The notes beneath the pieces were generated by a model. It did not search any database, had not been told where the DNA came from, and saw nothing but the letters and a program-made list of their open reading frames with translations. From NCBI RefSeq assembly GCF_022539505.1, contig NC_061510.1, positions 37,845,047 through 37,909,046 on the forward strand: 64,000 nucleotides of DNA, written 5' to 3'. The position numbers and the translations under genes were made by a program. Shown one piece after another: positions 1 to 11,717 of the stretch. Position 1 is the stretch's first letter. Each line of letters opens with the position of its first letter. This stretch comes from Lolium rigidum (lineage: Eukaryota > Streptophyta > Magnoliopsida > Poales > Poaceae).

Positions 1-850
1 CAATTTTTCTAACTTTTTCACAGGTCTGGTAGACAACATATGTTCAATACTGAAAACCGGATATTCTTTGACTCTTAGGTGCAAATGCACCTTTTTCATA
101 AAAAATCATATTTTAATATGTTTAAAAAATCCGAAAAAATATCTGGGGTACGTCTAGACATTTTATGTTCACACATAAAATTTCGCGAAAAAATGATATT
201 TTTTATGGCCTGTGTTAAAAAGATAATTTTTGTGCTTCAAAATAGGTTATGATGAAACATTGTTTTGTCTTTTTTTTTTTACATAGAACACACAAAATGT
301 ATTTTCACCACCAAATTTTGTGAGCGACCATGGAATGTTCCGATGTACACCTGAATTTTTTTTCCAGAATGTTTCACATTTTAATGTGGATTTAAAATAT
401 AATTCTCGTAATAGGGGCATCTAGACCTATGAGCCAAAACACATTATCCACAACTGACAACAATCAATCATGCAGTCATGGTCTTAAAGTGAAAGGTGGC
501 AATGGTATAATCGTTGATCCCAGAACAAAATATGTCTACCAAAGACCATGATCAGGTTCACATTCATCGCGGTTTCACGGCCTGTGTATAATTACCTCTG
601 TCCTCTGTAGAAGAGTTCACCTCTAGATCCATGAGGCATTCTAGTTGAGTTTGCATAATGTCCTATTATATTCTTTCTTTTCTTAGGAATGCAATTATTT
701 ATATGTATAAAGTAATAAAGAAGATGTATTGGATGCAAAGGCCGGGGCTATATCTCCGTTCCAGAAAAAATATAGCTTAACTCTGTATAACAAAATAAAA
801 GATATATTTGAAATATTTCTCAATCTCCCACGGTGGGATTAGTCGTGTAC
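1..850. other. AT-rich intergenic DNA, nothing recognised
   Basis: This stretch has homopolymer T runs and no reading frame that resembles a known protein. I see no terminal repeats, PBS or TATA context that would assign it to an element. Confidence 0.4.
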
Positions 851-872
851 TCCGTTGACCTGTCCTTGCCTC

Positions 873-926
873 CTTGGTCCCGAGGGAGATGTAGAAGAGG
901 TCATGGACGTCCATGAAGAAACCCAT
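873..926 (-). pseudogene. PHT1 phosphate transporter N-terminal scrap
   Basis: Read on the minus strand, 18 codons from an ATG at 926 give MGFFMDVHDLFYISLGTK. Plant PHT1 high-affinity phosphate/H+ symporters of the major facilitator superfamily have a first-transmembrane segment of the form [18 protein letters not shown], so the match is specific. Reading continues on both sides without further PHT1 similarity, so this is an isolated fragment. It covers the residues that are deleted from the inverted copy at 3637-3714, which suggests both come from one rearranged gene. The rest of the roughly 520-residue transporter is absent from the window as far as I can read. Confidence 0.62.
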
Positions 927-965
927 CCGAGCAGGGATAATTTTTTTTACAACAATCACCATGAA

Positions 966-2675
966 CACTAGTAGGAAAATCTGTAAATGTGACATTATGT
1001 TGGTGGTTTGCTTCAATAATGCAACAGTGGCGTTTCAAAAAAATCCAACGCCACCAATATTTGGCTACCGTTGGTGCGTCAGTTTGGTGGGAACACCATT
1101 GTTAGTGTTAGGTGTGCCTAGGATAACGACCCATCCACAAAATACTGGTGGTTCGGCGAGGCCACCAGTAACACTCGTATCCGTGGCGTTGGGCCACACC
1201 ACCGGTATTTTTTGGGTTGGACCCGCAATCCCTATACCGGTGACCACACAACTAACCCAAGCGGCCCGTCACAACCGTCTTCCCCCAAACCCTATCATTC
1301 CACTCCCCGCCATCCTCTCTCCTCATTTACCTAACGTGTGTTTTTTGGTGCGCAAACTATCCATGCAACGTAAGTTTGCACTTTAATGCAATAACCAGAG
1401 ACAGTTTGTCATTCCAGATGCATGAGCGGTCATACAACTTTGATGTGCAGAAATGTTGATAAAGAATAGCTTGGGAGGGTGTCGGATGGAACCGGTTCAT
1501 AACGCCGAACCGTCTCAATGAAGTTGAGATGCTATAATTTTCCTTGGACGAAGGAGAGGTGCCAAAGATAAATATTCTGATTTTCAACACTGTTGGCGAG
1601 GAAGATGAGGATGGCGAGGAAGGCGGGGAAATTAGCGAGGATGGTGGTCGTGAAAGCGAGAAAGAAGTCCCCATCGAACATATCTTTATTGCCTGACGTT
1701 TCAACCTTACTGAAGGTGAGAAAGAACTACTGTTAGTACTCAGACCCCTCCCCCACCCCACCCCACCCCACACACACACCACCACCACCACGACATATGT
1801 ATGTCGGGGCGCCATTTGTGACCCACATGAATAAAACATATTTTGAAATGCACAAAATGGTACTCTCCCAAAATGTAAGGCGCCTAAGAATTAGGCAAAA
1901 TTTAGCATTTTTTAAGTTTGACCAAGTTTATACACATAAATATGAACGTTTAGAATACTTAATCAACATCATTAGATTCATCATAAAGTATATTTCTTAA
2001 TGTGTCCATTCGATATTGTCGTTGTAAATATTTTTCCCTAAATATTTGGTTAAAGTTAGTAAGATTTGACTTTTGACTAGTCCTTAGATATCTTCTTTCT
2101 TTCTTTCTTCCTAGTTTGCGTCCTATAAATTACTTATGAAGGTGGCTTCATCCACTCGTTGTCCTAAGAAGGTTTGGTTAGACTACGGGTTCGGTATTGC
2201 GAGACCAACACCATCATGTACACGACGAAGGATGCCCGCCTCTCCTTCAGAGTTACCGGGTGAAAGAACTTCATTCAGAAAGAGCAACAACTACAACTTG
2301 GACAAGATTTGCTCATAACTCCTACAGAAACCGCGCGCGGGCACTGGCTGCCTCTAATCTTCGCCAAGCACCAACAAAATGATAATCTTTATTTTCTTTG
2401 ATGCACGATTTGTTTGTTTTAATGTGGTGAACTAAATTAGCTAGTTAATTTCAATCACTATGTGGAACCAATTAAGCCTAGTTTCGATCTATGAGAGAAT
2501 CCACTATATAGTTTTGATGTCCTTACCGCTGGTATATAATAAGTAAAGGGTGCCATATGGAAAATATTTTCGCTTCCGCGGCAGTCACATATTTGGCAGC
2601 ATATTGGCGGGATGGCACATCCATGCCATCAATGGCAATTTTGCAATGCCACCAATTAGCCTTTTTCTAATAGTG
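966..2675. mobile_element. Possible non-autonomous CACTA DNA transposon
   Basis: The left end reads CACTAGTAGGAAAA and the right end, reversed, reads CACTATTAGAAAAA, 12 of 14 matching. CACTA elements characteristically begin CACTA and duplicate 3 bp on insertion. The flanking triplets here are GAA and CAA, an imperfect match. Related subterminal motifs (ccaccaat, atatttggc) occur near both ends in opposite arrangement. No transposase frame is present. The weak target duplication is the main doubt. Confidence 0.45.
1862..2100. mobile_element. Mariner-class MITE relic
   Basis: The segment holds the grass motif tttgaccaagtttat on the left and a decayed inverse counterpart (atttggttaaagttagtaag) on the right. 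Between them lies the stretch around ttagattcatcataaagtat that is typical of an abundant pooid Mariner MITE group. It lies inside the putative CACTA element and is strongly diverged. Confidence 0.4.
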
Positions 2676-2840
2676 CAAGTGGTGTCACTATCGGTATGGT
2701 GTTTAAGGTTGTCGCAATGTGCGAGGCACTAGAGTTTGCGCAATGCAAGGAGGAAACCCACCCCCTCCTGCATGTTCGTGGCTTCCAACGGCGGTGAGGC
2801 AAACAGAAGTAGAGGAAACCGGGGCTATGGTTTCGCAAAA

Positions 2841-2884
2841 CCCCCCCCCCCCCCCCCCCCCCACCACACACACACACACACACA
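2841..2884. repeat. Compound microsatellite, poly-C then (CA)n
   Basis: A run of 22 C residues is followed by a CA-repeat tract. Such a tract is prone to slippage and to assembly error. Confidence 0.9.
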
Positions 2885-3162
2885 AGGGAGTTACTCAAGA
2901 GAACTTTTTCCTTCATGCGTTCCATAAAATCCATGGCAAAAAATAATGAAACAATAACTAAGAGGAGGTATTGACTTATGAACCCCCACCAATAACTAAA
3001 TCCACGACAAAAATTATGGAACAGAGGAAGTAGGGATTAGGAGGAGATATTTACTTATGAACCCCATCTATCCATAAAGGAATAATCCCACGGTACCGTG
3101 ACGCATAAGATAACAACTCGCCGTATAATTAGGAAAAATATAATTAATCTTGACATTTTCTC

Positions 3163-3388
3163 GCAAGCTTGCTTTCTGGCCATACAATTTGCTTCCTTTG
3201 GGAGTTAACCAAGACGTCATTTCGATATTTTTTGTGTGCAATTCCATATTAAAACATGAAAGTCAAACCTGATAAACTTCAACTTGGCATTCATTAATCA
3301 TTCTTATAATATAGATCAACATAGAATTGTGGCAATGTACCTACCGTACAGTATCTTATACTAATTAATTGCAACTAGCCATGTCCGG
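3163..3388. repeat. Promoter-flank direct repeat, copy 1
   Basis: This block matches 3761-3980 in the same orientation. Shared stretches include tacaatttg, aaacatgaaagtcaaacc, gataaactt, agatcaacat and ctagccatg, with small indels between. Copy 1 leads directly into the TATA box and 5' end of the PHT1 fragment, so it is most simply the upstream region of that former gene. Confidence 0.75.
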
Positions 3389-3412
3389 ATTGGCATATCC
3401 GTACCATATGTC

Positions 3413-3420
3413 CTATATAG
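3413..3420 (+). promoter_or_regulatory. TATA box of the PHT1 remnant
   Basis: CTATATAG lies about 115 bp upstream of the ATG at 3534. An A-rich leader containing a (GA)n tract follows, as is common in grass 5' UTRs. Whether it is still used cannot be told from sequence. Confidence 0.5.
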
Positions 3421-3475
3421 AGGCACCATCGGTACGGAAGAAAACACACAAATACAAGAGAAGGAACTATAAGCT

Positions 3476-3480
<5 letters not shown>

Positions 3481-3517
<37 letters not shown>
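3481..3517. repeat. (AG)n microsatellite in former 5' UTR
   Basis: An uninterrupted AG tract of 37 bp lies 17 bp upstream of the PHT1-like ATG. Confidence 0.95.
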
Positions 3518-3519
<2 letters not shown>

Positions 3520-3533
3520 CTTAATAATCGTCC

Positions 3534-3620
3534 ATGGTGGGTGAACAACTCAACGTGTTGAAATCACTGGACGGCGCTAGGACGCAATGGTGCCACTTCA
3601 TGGCCATCGTGATCGCCGGT
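3534..3620 (+). pseudogene. PHT1 phosphate transporter 5' coding fragment
   Basis: Twenty-nine codons from ATG 3534 begin [19 protein letters not shown] and continue [10 protein letters not shown], which is the start of a grass PHT1 phosphate transporter (cytoplasmic N-terminus running into transmembrane helix 1). After the glycine, where the family continues with MGFFTD, the similarity stops: the next bases are the reverse complement of another PHT1 start. The full proteins are about 520 residues, so over 90% is missing. TATA-containing upstream DNA and a (GA)n leader are preserved, so transcription of this truncated start is conceivable. I do not expect a functional product. Confidence 0.7.
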
Positions 3621-3636
3621 GATTGCGATCGAAAAC

Positions 3637-3714
3637 TTTGGTCACGAGGGAGATGCAGAAGGCAACGACGATAGCCATGAAGTGGTACTACTGTGTCTTG
3701 GCGCCATCCAGCGC
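3637..3714 (-). pseudogene. Inverted PHT1 start copy, internally deleted
   Basis: Read on the minus strand, 26 codons give ALDGAKTQ, a TAG stop, YHFMAIVVA, then FCISLVTK. This is the PHT1 N-terminus with about 11 residues (the GMGFFTDAYDL part of helix 1) removed and one nonsense codon. It faces the plus-strand copy at 3534-3620, so the two can form a hairpin with paired arms of about 45 nt (roughly 3572-3618 with 3660-3706). Confidence 0.65.
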
Positions 3715-3760
3715 GCTTAGGGCCGACGCAACGTGCGAGCCACGAGCTTGCTATGTTGCC

Positions 3761-3980
3761 GTAAGTTTGCATTGTGCCGTACAATTTGTTCCCTTCAGGT
3801 ATATTTCGATACATTTATTTGCATATATAGTTCTACTGAAACATGAAAGTCAAACCCGATAAACTTCTTTTTTCGGAAAGAAAAATCAATAATCCTTCTA
3901 AAACAGATCAACATGAAGTAGATACAATGCACCTGCCGTACATATGGTATTTTATACTTTTGCAGCTAGCCATGCTCGGG
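3761..3980. repeat. Promoter-flank direct repeat, copy 2
   Basis: This is the second copy of the block at 3163-3388, about 600 bp downstream in the same orientation. It is not followed by a recognisable PHT1 start. The downstream sequence (3980-4250) is GC-richer and may contain gene debris that I cannot name. Confidence 0.75.
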
Positions 3981-6060
3981 CGTGTGTTTCATCGACACCG
4001 GCATCATTCCAGTCACGCAGAACTACTATGACGCGTGAAGATTCTCGAGACGGCGTCGTACGCAAAGAAGCTCTGCATGTTGCCTTGACCACGGCCGGTA
4101 TCGGCCTGCCGCCTGCCCATGCAACTTCGCGGTCTGAGAAAAGATACGCTGCACCTCCGAAGCCGCCATGGCCGTGCTGGGAAGCTATAGGGCTGCATCA
4201 CCTCTCCCGGGATTTCGGATCGGGCGGTTACTGCATTGCATAGCATTAGTTTATTCCCATACATTAGGAATGTAGTATGGCCTACCATACAATCAGCAAA
4301 TGCCATTATTCGGTTACCCAGTTGGCTGATGTACTACATACTATTTCCCAAGATCGAGCAGCTCTATGATTATCTGACTGGTTGCAACTTGCCACTTAGG
4401 ACTTTGAATCAAAGAACCTGCAAATTTCACTCTAGAGATGGAACAGAAACAATGGGATAACACATGAAAATACATGACGGTTTAACCATCTTGGCAAAAT
4501 ATATCAACTGAAGCTCCATGAATGTTGGTATTGGGAAATAGAAAAGGCTAGTTGGCACAATTAAAACAAAGAGTGGACCCTAACAAAAAAAATCGGTAAC
4601 ATATAGAGCCCCCCTTTTTTTGAAGAATTCAAAAAATAACAGTTTGAATTGCGTTGCCAAATATAAGGTATTTTCAGTGGAGATCTTGCACGTTGGTAGA
4701 GTATAACATTGTGTACAGCTAGGTACTTTTTAAGATTTGTTGAAGCATTAAAATTATTCAAATTTTTGAAAAAAAGCTCCATAGAGCTCGGGCTTATATG
4801 CTCTCTCATCTTCTACTAGTCCCAACTTATATTGAAAATGGCTGCACGCGAGCAAAATGAAAAAGAACAAGAAAGAATAGGAAGGAAAGCATGTCTCAAT
4901 ACAAAACTCCCACACAGACAACAGAAGCTGGTAGTTTGCTGAAATTGTTCAACACAAACATTTCATATTTTATCGTTCCATACTTTAGGATATGCTTGTT
5001 CCGTACGCGATCAAGAAAAATTGGTAAGGGAAAACCTATCTACAACCAGTTCAACTGAATAAGATGTACTACAAAGTACAAACTGGGCACAAGTTGGCAA
5101 GATGGGCATATTCGGATCTTCATTTATTTTATCTTCCGTTGAGAAGGTTTGAAATTAGCTACAGTACTAATAAAATCTTCTGTGCTCTCACGTTGATTAG
5201 TATGAGCACTGAGCTGTGATTCGCTGGGCGGGATGCAATTTGCAAAAGAAAAAACAGAGGGAGGGTGAGGAACTGAGGATGCAGGTCAATGATTTAGACA
5301 GTGCGGACTGGGTACGGCTTTCAAAGCTGACCCGCGTGCTTTGCTGCTAAATCTGCATTTGTTTAGTTTTAGGTTTTAGCTACCCGGAGAGAGTAGTTTT
5401 TATAGTACAAATCACCAATGTGTTCTGACTGCTGAGGGTGGATCTGGGCCCAGGCAGCCTGGGCTATAGCCTGGGTTATGGCCCACATAGTGCCAAGGAT
5501 TGGGCTGAGAAAATTTGGGGCCCTATGAAAAATTCTAAAACATGGCCCTTTGTCATTTATAAAATTTAACTAAACATGGAGTTAAGAAACTCGGTCAACC
5601 TACCTCATTCAGGATTTGATCTATTTCTCTTATATTTATTTTCTGAGATTTTTCATGTGTAACTAGAAATCCCAAAAAAATAAAAAAATAAACAGCAAGC
5701 TCAATAACAATTGAAAATGCAACAATCAAATAAACAAATTATATATAAATACAAAAATTATGTGCATGTATGCAGTTGTACAAATATATGATATTTTTTC
5801 AATAAAATGCAATTACAAGTTTACTTGCAAATAACTAATAAAAAAATATTGCATAGAAAGTTGAAAATTTCGCACATATATACATACAATTACACATTCA
5901 TGCCTAGGTTGCAGATAAAAAGTGCGCAGATGCAATTGCACATTATTGTGCAATGACTAAACGTGCAATGGCCCATGTTAATATTCAGATGTGTCTACAT
6001 GAATGTTACATGAAGTAGTATACAATTACAATTGACATCCTATTTTTACAATCGCGCAGA
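3981..6060. other. Intergenic DNA without recognised features
   Basis: Up to about 4250 the sequence is moderately GC-rich. From 4250 it is AT-rich with scattered short frames. A tract near 5440-5560 repeats gcctgggct-like words, and 5640-6010 is very AT-rich. I find no protein similarity, RNA gene or terminal repeat. Confidence 0.35.
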
Positions 6061-6530
6061 GACGCTCCCCAAAAACCTTATTGTCCGTCTCCTGGTGCAG
6101 GATCTTACCGGATGGGGTTTCGGAGGCCTGCTCTCCCGAACGGCTGTGCACGCAGTCGCCGGGATGGGGAAGACTAGAGAGTAGCGCAGCAAAAGGAACT
6201 TCGTGAGAGAGGCGGACTAGAGAGTTTTGAGAGCTTGAGCTCCACTCGAGTCACCAAACGCGACGTGCGTGCGTGCATGCGTGACGTGACGTGACGTGAC
6301 AAGCCGAGCCAAGCCGAGCCGAGGCGGGACGGGTGGAGGAGGAGGAGCGCGCGAGGGCTCCTTCTATTCTCACTCACTTGGAAGGACTAGAACAACAACC
6401 CTTATATACCACTACAACTCTCTCCCAACTAGCAATGTGAGACTAAACTTTGACCTCCAAGGCTGTCCCAAGCAGCCAATGTGATGGGCCTTGAGATTTC
6501 AGGAATTGTAGACTACGTGAGCTGCCTTAT
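6060..6530 (-). mobile_element. LTR remnant with minus-strand TATA box
   Basis: On the minus strand TATATAAG (about 6400-6407) follows a short AT stretch and precedes a GC-rich, leader-like sequence, an arrangement common in LTR promoters. Tandem words (GTGAC)4 at 6281-6300 and two aagccgagcc copies at 6301-6320 lie downstream of the TATA box in that orientation. No matching second LTR or PBS was found, so this is a relic. Confidence 0.4.
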
Positions 6531-7007
6531 TGGGATGCAGCCCATCTACATTCAACATTCTCCTCTGGTAGCGTAGCCGTCGAAGGGACCGAAACGGTCA
6601 CCATGCATGGTGGAAGAAGATTCCGGCGCTGAGGTTCGTCCGGATTGAGGGGAATAGATCTCCTACTGCACCAGCCGGCAGTTAGTGAAACCGGGAAAGC
6701 CGCATGCCTGCCGCCGGCAAGCGAGAAAAACCAGTCGCGCTCACCGGTGCAGACCTTGACAAATGAAGCGTGGTGAAAGATTAGGGCAAGGGGACGAGAG
6801 CTGGGGACGAAAGGGAAGCAGGGCGACGAGGACGGGAGAGTCGCTCGGTGGGCGTTCTCGCAGCGATGTTGGAGGCAACGAATAAATGCAAGCATTAACT
6901 GACAGTGATTTCCGCATTTGAATGAGCAAAAATCTGTTTCAGTTAACGTGTGAACAAAAGGAATGGGAGCCATCCGATGGAAAGGAAAATCAACGTGGTT
7001 GGAGAGG

Positions 7008-7896
7008 TGTCGGGGGGAAGACCCCGGGTAGGGCAAAGGACTGAGAACAGTCGGCTCAAGGCCTGTCGGCCCGCGGCAAAGGCCGGCTGAGGAGCAGCCG
7101 GCTGGAGCCGTGGCCGACTGCCTTGGGAGCCGGCCGGTTCAAAGTCCACGCTGGTCTAGCCATAGCCGATTGCGCTGTGGCTGGGCCGGCTTCAACTTGC
7201 CATATCCGGCTGGGTTTGAATCTCCCTGATCGGCTCCGAGCTGGTGAGCCTTGCAGGAGAAGGAACTGGGAAGGAAATCCGGCTCCTAAAAGTCCACGAT
7301 GATCTCATCTTCCCTAAAGTGCGGGGCATTGTAGAGCAACAATGCCTCTCGCTCGACAGGCCATCATTGCTCACGCCGCGCCGTACGGCTACAGGCCATC
7401 GATGGCGATAGGGACACCTCCTCTCCATACCGCTGACTTCGGCCGGTGACAAGACAAGGCTTCCACACCCAACGGCTCCTGACAGCGGCGCCTCGGGAAG
7501 GAGCGGGAAGCCGGAGCCGGCCAGCCGGCCAGTAGGTCATAGGGACTTCTCTGTAAAGTGACAGCGCCTATATAAGCTGCACTACACCCTCTCGTGTGTG
7601 GGACGATCGATCATTCTTTACTCATTCTAGTCTTAGCGCTGCCCTGTGAGAGAGACCTTCGTCTACCTTAGCCTCCAAGGAGCAGCCGGATACAGCTCTA
7701 GGAGCACCATTGTGCTGTGTTATAGCTTATACACTCATAGCAGGAGTAGAGGTGTTACCTCCACAGGAGGGCCTCGAACCTGGATACGTCGCCATGTCGC
7801 TCGTGCCCATACCCGCATCCGGATACCGCCGTAGAACACACTAGGAACCACTCTCATTAGCCACCCTATGGCATATGCCGTGACGATACCACGACA
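7008..7896 (+). mobile_element. 5' LTR of Gypsy element A
   Basis: The LTR starts TGTCGGGGGGAAG and ends CCACGACA, giving a 5-bp TGTCG/CGACA terminal inverted repeat. A TATATAAG box lies at 7569-7576, followed by a plausible transcription start and R/U5 region. The primer-binding site follows two bases after the end. Length is 889 bp. The AGCCGGC-type word recurs throughout the LTR and the interior. Confidence 0.85.
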
Positions 7897-7898
7897 TT

Positions 7899-7916
7899 TG
7901 GCGCCCACCGTGGAGC
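7899..7916 (+). other. Primer-binding site of Gypsy element A
   Basis: TGGCGCCCACCGTGGAGC lies two bases past the LTR end, where a tRNA 3' end would prime minus-strand synthesis. The TGGCGCC core is usual for grass Gypsy elements. Confidence 0.8.
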
Positions 7917-8217
7917 CTTCAGCATCTGTGGCCGGTGTCTTCATCCGGACGGGCCTCACCATCACCACCGGCGAGCGAGTCGCTTCAGGCTTGATCTGGA
8001 GATTCGGCTCCCTCGACTGCGTCAGTGACAACGGCCGGCCGCTTCGCCGACGAGGCCCTTCCCTGCCGGCGGCAGCGTCATCTCCTTCGGCGGACACAAC
8101 ATCTACGTCGCAACCGTCGCACCGCCGCGCTACCCGCGGCAGGTGCTGCGCTGTGCAAGCCCTCCCCCAGGAGCCGGCGCCAGCAACGCTCTCGCCAGAC
8201 CCTGCATCGTGCAGGTC

Positions 8218-10124
8218 ATGACAATCGGCGACGAGCAGCCCACCAAGTCCACGCGCATCTGCGGACCCAACCTGGAGCGCAACGTCGACGGCCACGCGTC
8301 CGGCTCGGGCCAAAAGCAGCCCGCGCCACCATCCCGGCTGGACGAAGTCCGGGCGAAGCTGAGGTCCCCGCTCACCGCAGGCGGCGACCCCACCGCCATC
8401 GAGGCGACCTGGAGGCACATCGCCAGCTCCTCCTCAGGCAGGCTGAAGAGATAGCCACTGCCAAGCGCCAGCTGGAAATCACCCGGCGCGAGTACGACCG
8501 CGCCCACGTCTTCACGCCAGGCGGCAACAACCCCAGCCGAGCCGGCCTGATTCGTCCGAGAGGAGGCGGCCTAGCCGCCGAAATCGACCGCGATGGCGCG
8601 GAAGCGCCGGCTCCGTCCGCGGAGCTGTCGATCTACAACACCCCCGACAAGAACATGCTCGGAGCCGAAGCCGCTGCAGAAGAGCTGAGCCTCCTCGACG
8701 GATAAGAGCTACACCGCCAGACGAGGCGGGTGGCTGAGCTGTGCCACGCCGCAGCCGAACAGGCAAGGGACCCCAGGTACGCCATTGCTCCCATAGCTCC
8801 TCACGCTCGTGCTGCCGCAGGCAACAGCAGGGACGCCCCCAGAGACACGGCCGAGTCCTCCTCGCCTGCACCAAGCCGGCGTCGAGACTCCCGCGCCACC
8901 CACGCAAGCTCCAGCCGGACAAGCCGGCTGGGAAGCGGCAACAGCGGCCGAAGCCGGCCTCCACCAAGCCGGAACCAGGAGCAAGACTCCGAGCAGCCGG
9001 CGCCCAGACGCCAACACCGGCCGGTTCCAGAAGCAAGCGGCGCTCGCCAGCCGGCACGCTCCAGGATGGGCCCGCGCATCGAGCCGGTTGACGCCCGAGC
9101 ATCACGGAAGAAGAAGGGCCAGCCGGCCCTAAGTGCTTCGGGCCCCGCATCGCCAACGAGCCCATGATCGACGGCTTCGTGCTCCCCCGCGACACCCCCA
9201 AGTATGACGACACTGCCAAGCCGGAGGACTGGCTGCTGGACTACTCCATCGCAGTCGGCATCGCCAGAGGCAACAAGAGCTAGGCGGTACGTTACTCCCC
9301 CATGATGCTGGTCAGCTCCGCTTGCACCTGGCTCAACAACCTGCCAGCCGGCAGCATCAACGGCTGGCTGGATTTCGAGGAAGCCTTCGTCAGCAACTTC
9401 ACCGGCACATACCGCCGGCCGGGTCGCCCTCGGCGAGCCGGAGATGTGCAAGCGGGCCCGGACGAGACGGATCGCGCGTACCTGACGCGCTGGTGCGAGA
9501 TGCGCAACTCTTGCGAGGGTGTGCACGAGATCCGAGCCATCAGCTTCTTCATGGGAGGCTGTCGGCCCAACACCATGCTGTGGCACAAACTGCGCCGCAG
9601 CGAACCCAAGACCATGGCGGCCCTGATGGCCATCGCGGATAAGTACGTGTTGGCTGAAGAAGCCGGCAAAGCGCCGGCTGAAGCATCGCCGGCTCCGTCC
9701 AGGCGGGACCACCACAAGCCGGCCGAGAACAAGCCGGCCGAGGGCGCCTCTCATGGCAGCCGGCGGGACAACTACCGCGGTAAGTGGCAGAGCGACCAGC
9801 CGGACCGCCGGTACGGTTCCGCCCATGTGGCAGCCGTGTCGGACCATGCGGCGGCTGGCGGCAGCCGGCGCCAGAAGCAAGACCGGCCCTGGAAGCCGAA
9901 GTTCACCTTTGAGCAGATGCTCGACTCGCCGTGCAAGTACCACAGCGGCAAGAACCCGTCCAACCACACCACCCGCGACTGCCACTTCATGAAGCGGTTG
10001 ACAAGCGGCGAACCGCTCCCACCTCCACCCCCGCCTCCACCAGCCGGCGGGCCGGGTGTCCAAGCCGGCGCAGAAAACGCCAACCTCGAGCACCACGAGG
10101 CAAACCAAGTGCACCACGGCCGCT
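8218..10124 (+). pseudogene. Broken gag of Gypsy element A
   Basis: Fragments in several frames encode a Gypsy gag. The N-terminal part (about 8420-9160) is frameshifted and rich in Arg, Pro and Ala. The capsid-like part (9160-9650) has the retrotransposon gag signature (WLNNLPAGSINGWLDFEEAF, later YLTRWCEMRNSCEG and ISFFMGGCR) but is cut by a TAG at 9281-9283. A proline-rich tail follows (10010-10060). The frame and the element end abruptly at 10124, where a minus-strand B element is inserted. Protease and later pol domains are not seen. The long minus-strand open frame across this region is a GC-composition shadow. Confidence 0.75.
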
Positions 10125-11717
10125 TGATGGCGTGTAAGACACACGTTCGTTGGGAACCCCAAGAGGAAGGTGTGATGCGTACAGCAGCAAGTTTTCCCCC
10201 AATAAGAAACCAAGGTTATCGAACCAGTAGGAGTCAAGGAACACGTGAAGGTTGTTGGTGGCGGAGTGTAGTGCGGCGGAACACCAGGGATTCTGGCGCC
10301 AACGTGGAACCTGCACAACACAATCAAAGTACTTTGCCCCAACGTAACAGTGAGGTTGTTAATCTCACCGGCTTGCTGTAAACAAAGGATTAAATGTATA
10401 GTGTGGAAGATGATGTTTGTTTGCGAAGAACAGTAAAGAACAAGTATTGCAGTAGATTGTATTTCAGATGTGAAAGAATGGACCGGGGTCCACAGTTCAC
10501 TAGTGGTGTCTCTCCGATAAGAAATAGCATGTTGGGTGAACAAATTACAGTTGGGCAATTGACAAATAGAGAGGGCATAACAATGCACATACATATCATG
10601 ATGACTACTATGAGATTTAATCAGGGCATTACGACAAAGTACATAGACCGCTATCCAGCATGCATCTATGCCTAAAAAGTCCACCTTCAGGTTATCGTCT
10701 GAACCCCTTCCAGTATTAAGTTGCAAACAACAAACAATTGCATTAAGTATGGTGCGTAATGTAATCAACACAAATATCCTTAGACAAAGCATTCATGTTT
10801 TATCCCTAATGGCAACAGCACATCCACAACCTTAGAACTTTACGTCACTTGTCCCGGATTCAATGGAGGCATGAACCCACTATCGAGCATAAATACTCCC
10901 TCTTGGAGTCACAAGTATCAACTTGGCCAGAGCCTCTACTAGCAACGGAGAGCATGCAAGAACATAAACAACATATATGATAGATTGATAATCAACTTGA
11001 CATAGTATTCCATATTCATCGGATCCCAACAAACACAACATGTAGCATTACAAATAGATGATCTTGATCATGATAGGCAGCTCACAAGATCTAACATGAT
11101 AGCACATTGAGGAGAAGACAACCATCTAGCTACTGCTATAGACCCATAGTCCAAGGATGAACTACTCACACATCAATCCAGAGGCGATCATGGTGATGAA
11201 GAGTCCTCTGGGAGATGATTCACCTCTCCGACAGGGTGCCGGAGGCGATCTCCTGAATCCCCCGAGATGGGATTGGCGGCGGCGGCGTCTCTGGAAGGTT
11301 TTCCGTATCGTGGCTCTCGGTACGGGGTTTTCGCGACGAAGGCTATAAGTAGGCGGAAGGGCAGAGTCGGAGGGCCGACGAGGGGCCCACACCATAGGGC
11401 GGCGCGGGCCCCCTCGGCCGCGCGGCCCTATGGTGGCGGCGCCTCGTCGCCCCACTTCGTATCCCTTTCGGTCTTCGGAAGCTTCGTGGAAAAATAAGAC
11501 CACAGGCGTTGATTTCGTCCAAATCCGAGAATATTTCCTTTGTAGGATTTCGAAACCAAAAACGACGAGAAAACATCAACTGGCTCTTCGGCATCTCGTC
11601 AATAGGTTAGTGCCGGGAAATGCATAATAATGACATAAAGTGTGTATAAAACATGTGAGTATCATCATAAATGTAGCATGGAACATAAGAAATTATAGAT
11701 ACGTTTGAGACGTATCA
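10125..11717 (-). mobile_element. B-family 3' LTR, copy B1
   Basis: In minus orientation the LTR begins TGATACGTCTCAAACG at 11717 and ends ACACGCCATCA at 10125. It aligns end to end with the plus-strand copies at 18445 and 35323. A PPT (reverse complement of 11718-11733) directly precedes it. It is inserted into the gag of Gypsy element A. Length is 1593 bp. Confidence 0.85.

Noticed and set aside
8801..10792. 663-codon open frame on the minus strand
   Set aside because: It lies antisense to the Gypsy A gag, runs on into the B1 LTR, and owes its length to very GC-rich codon composition. No domain is visible.
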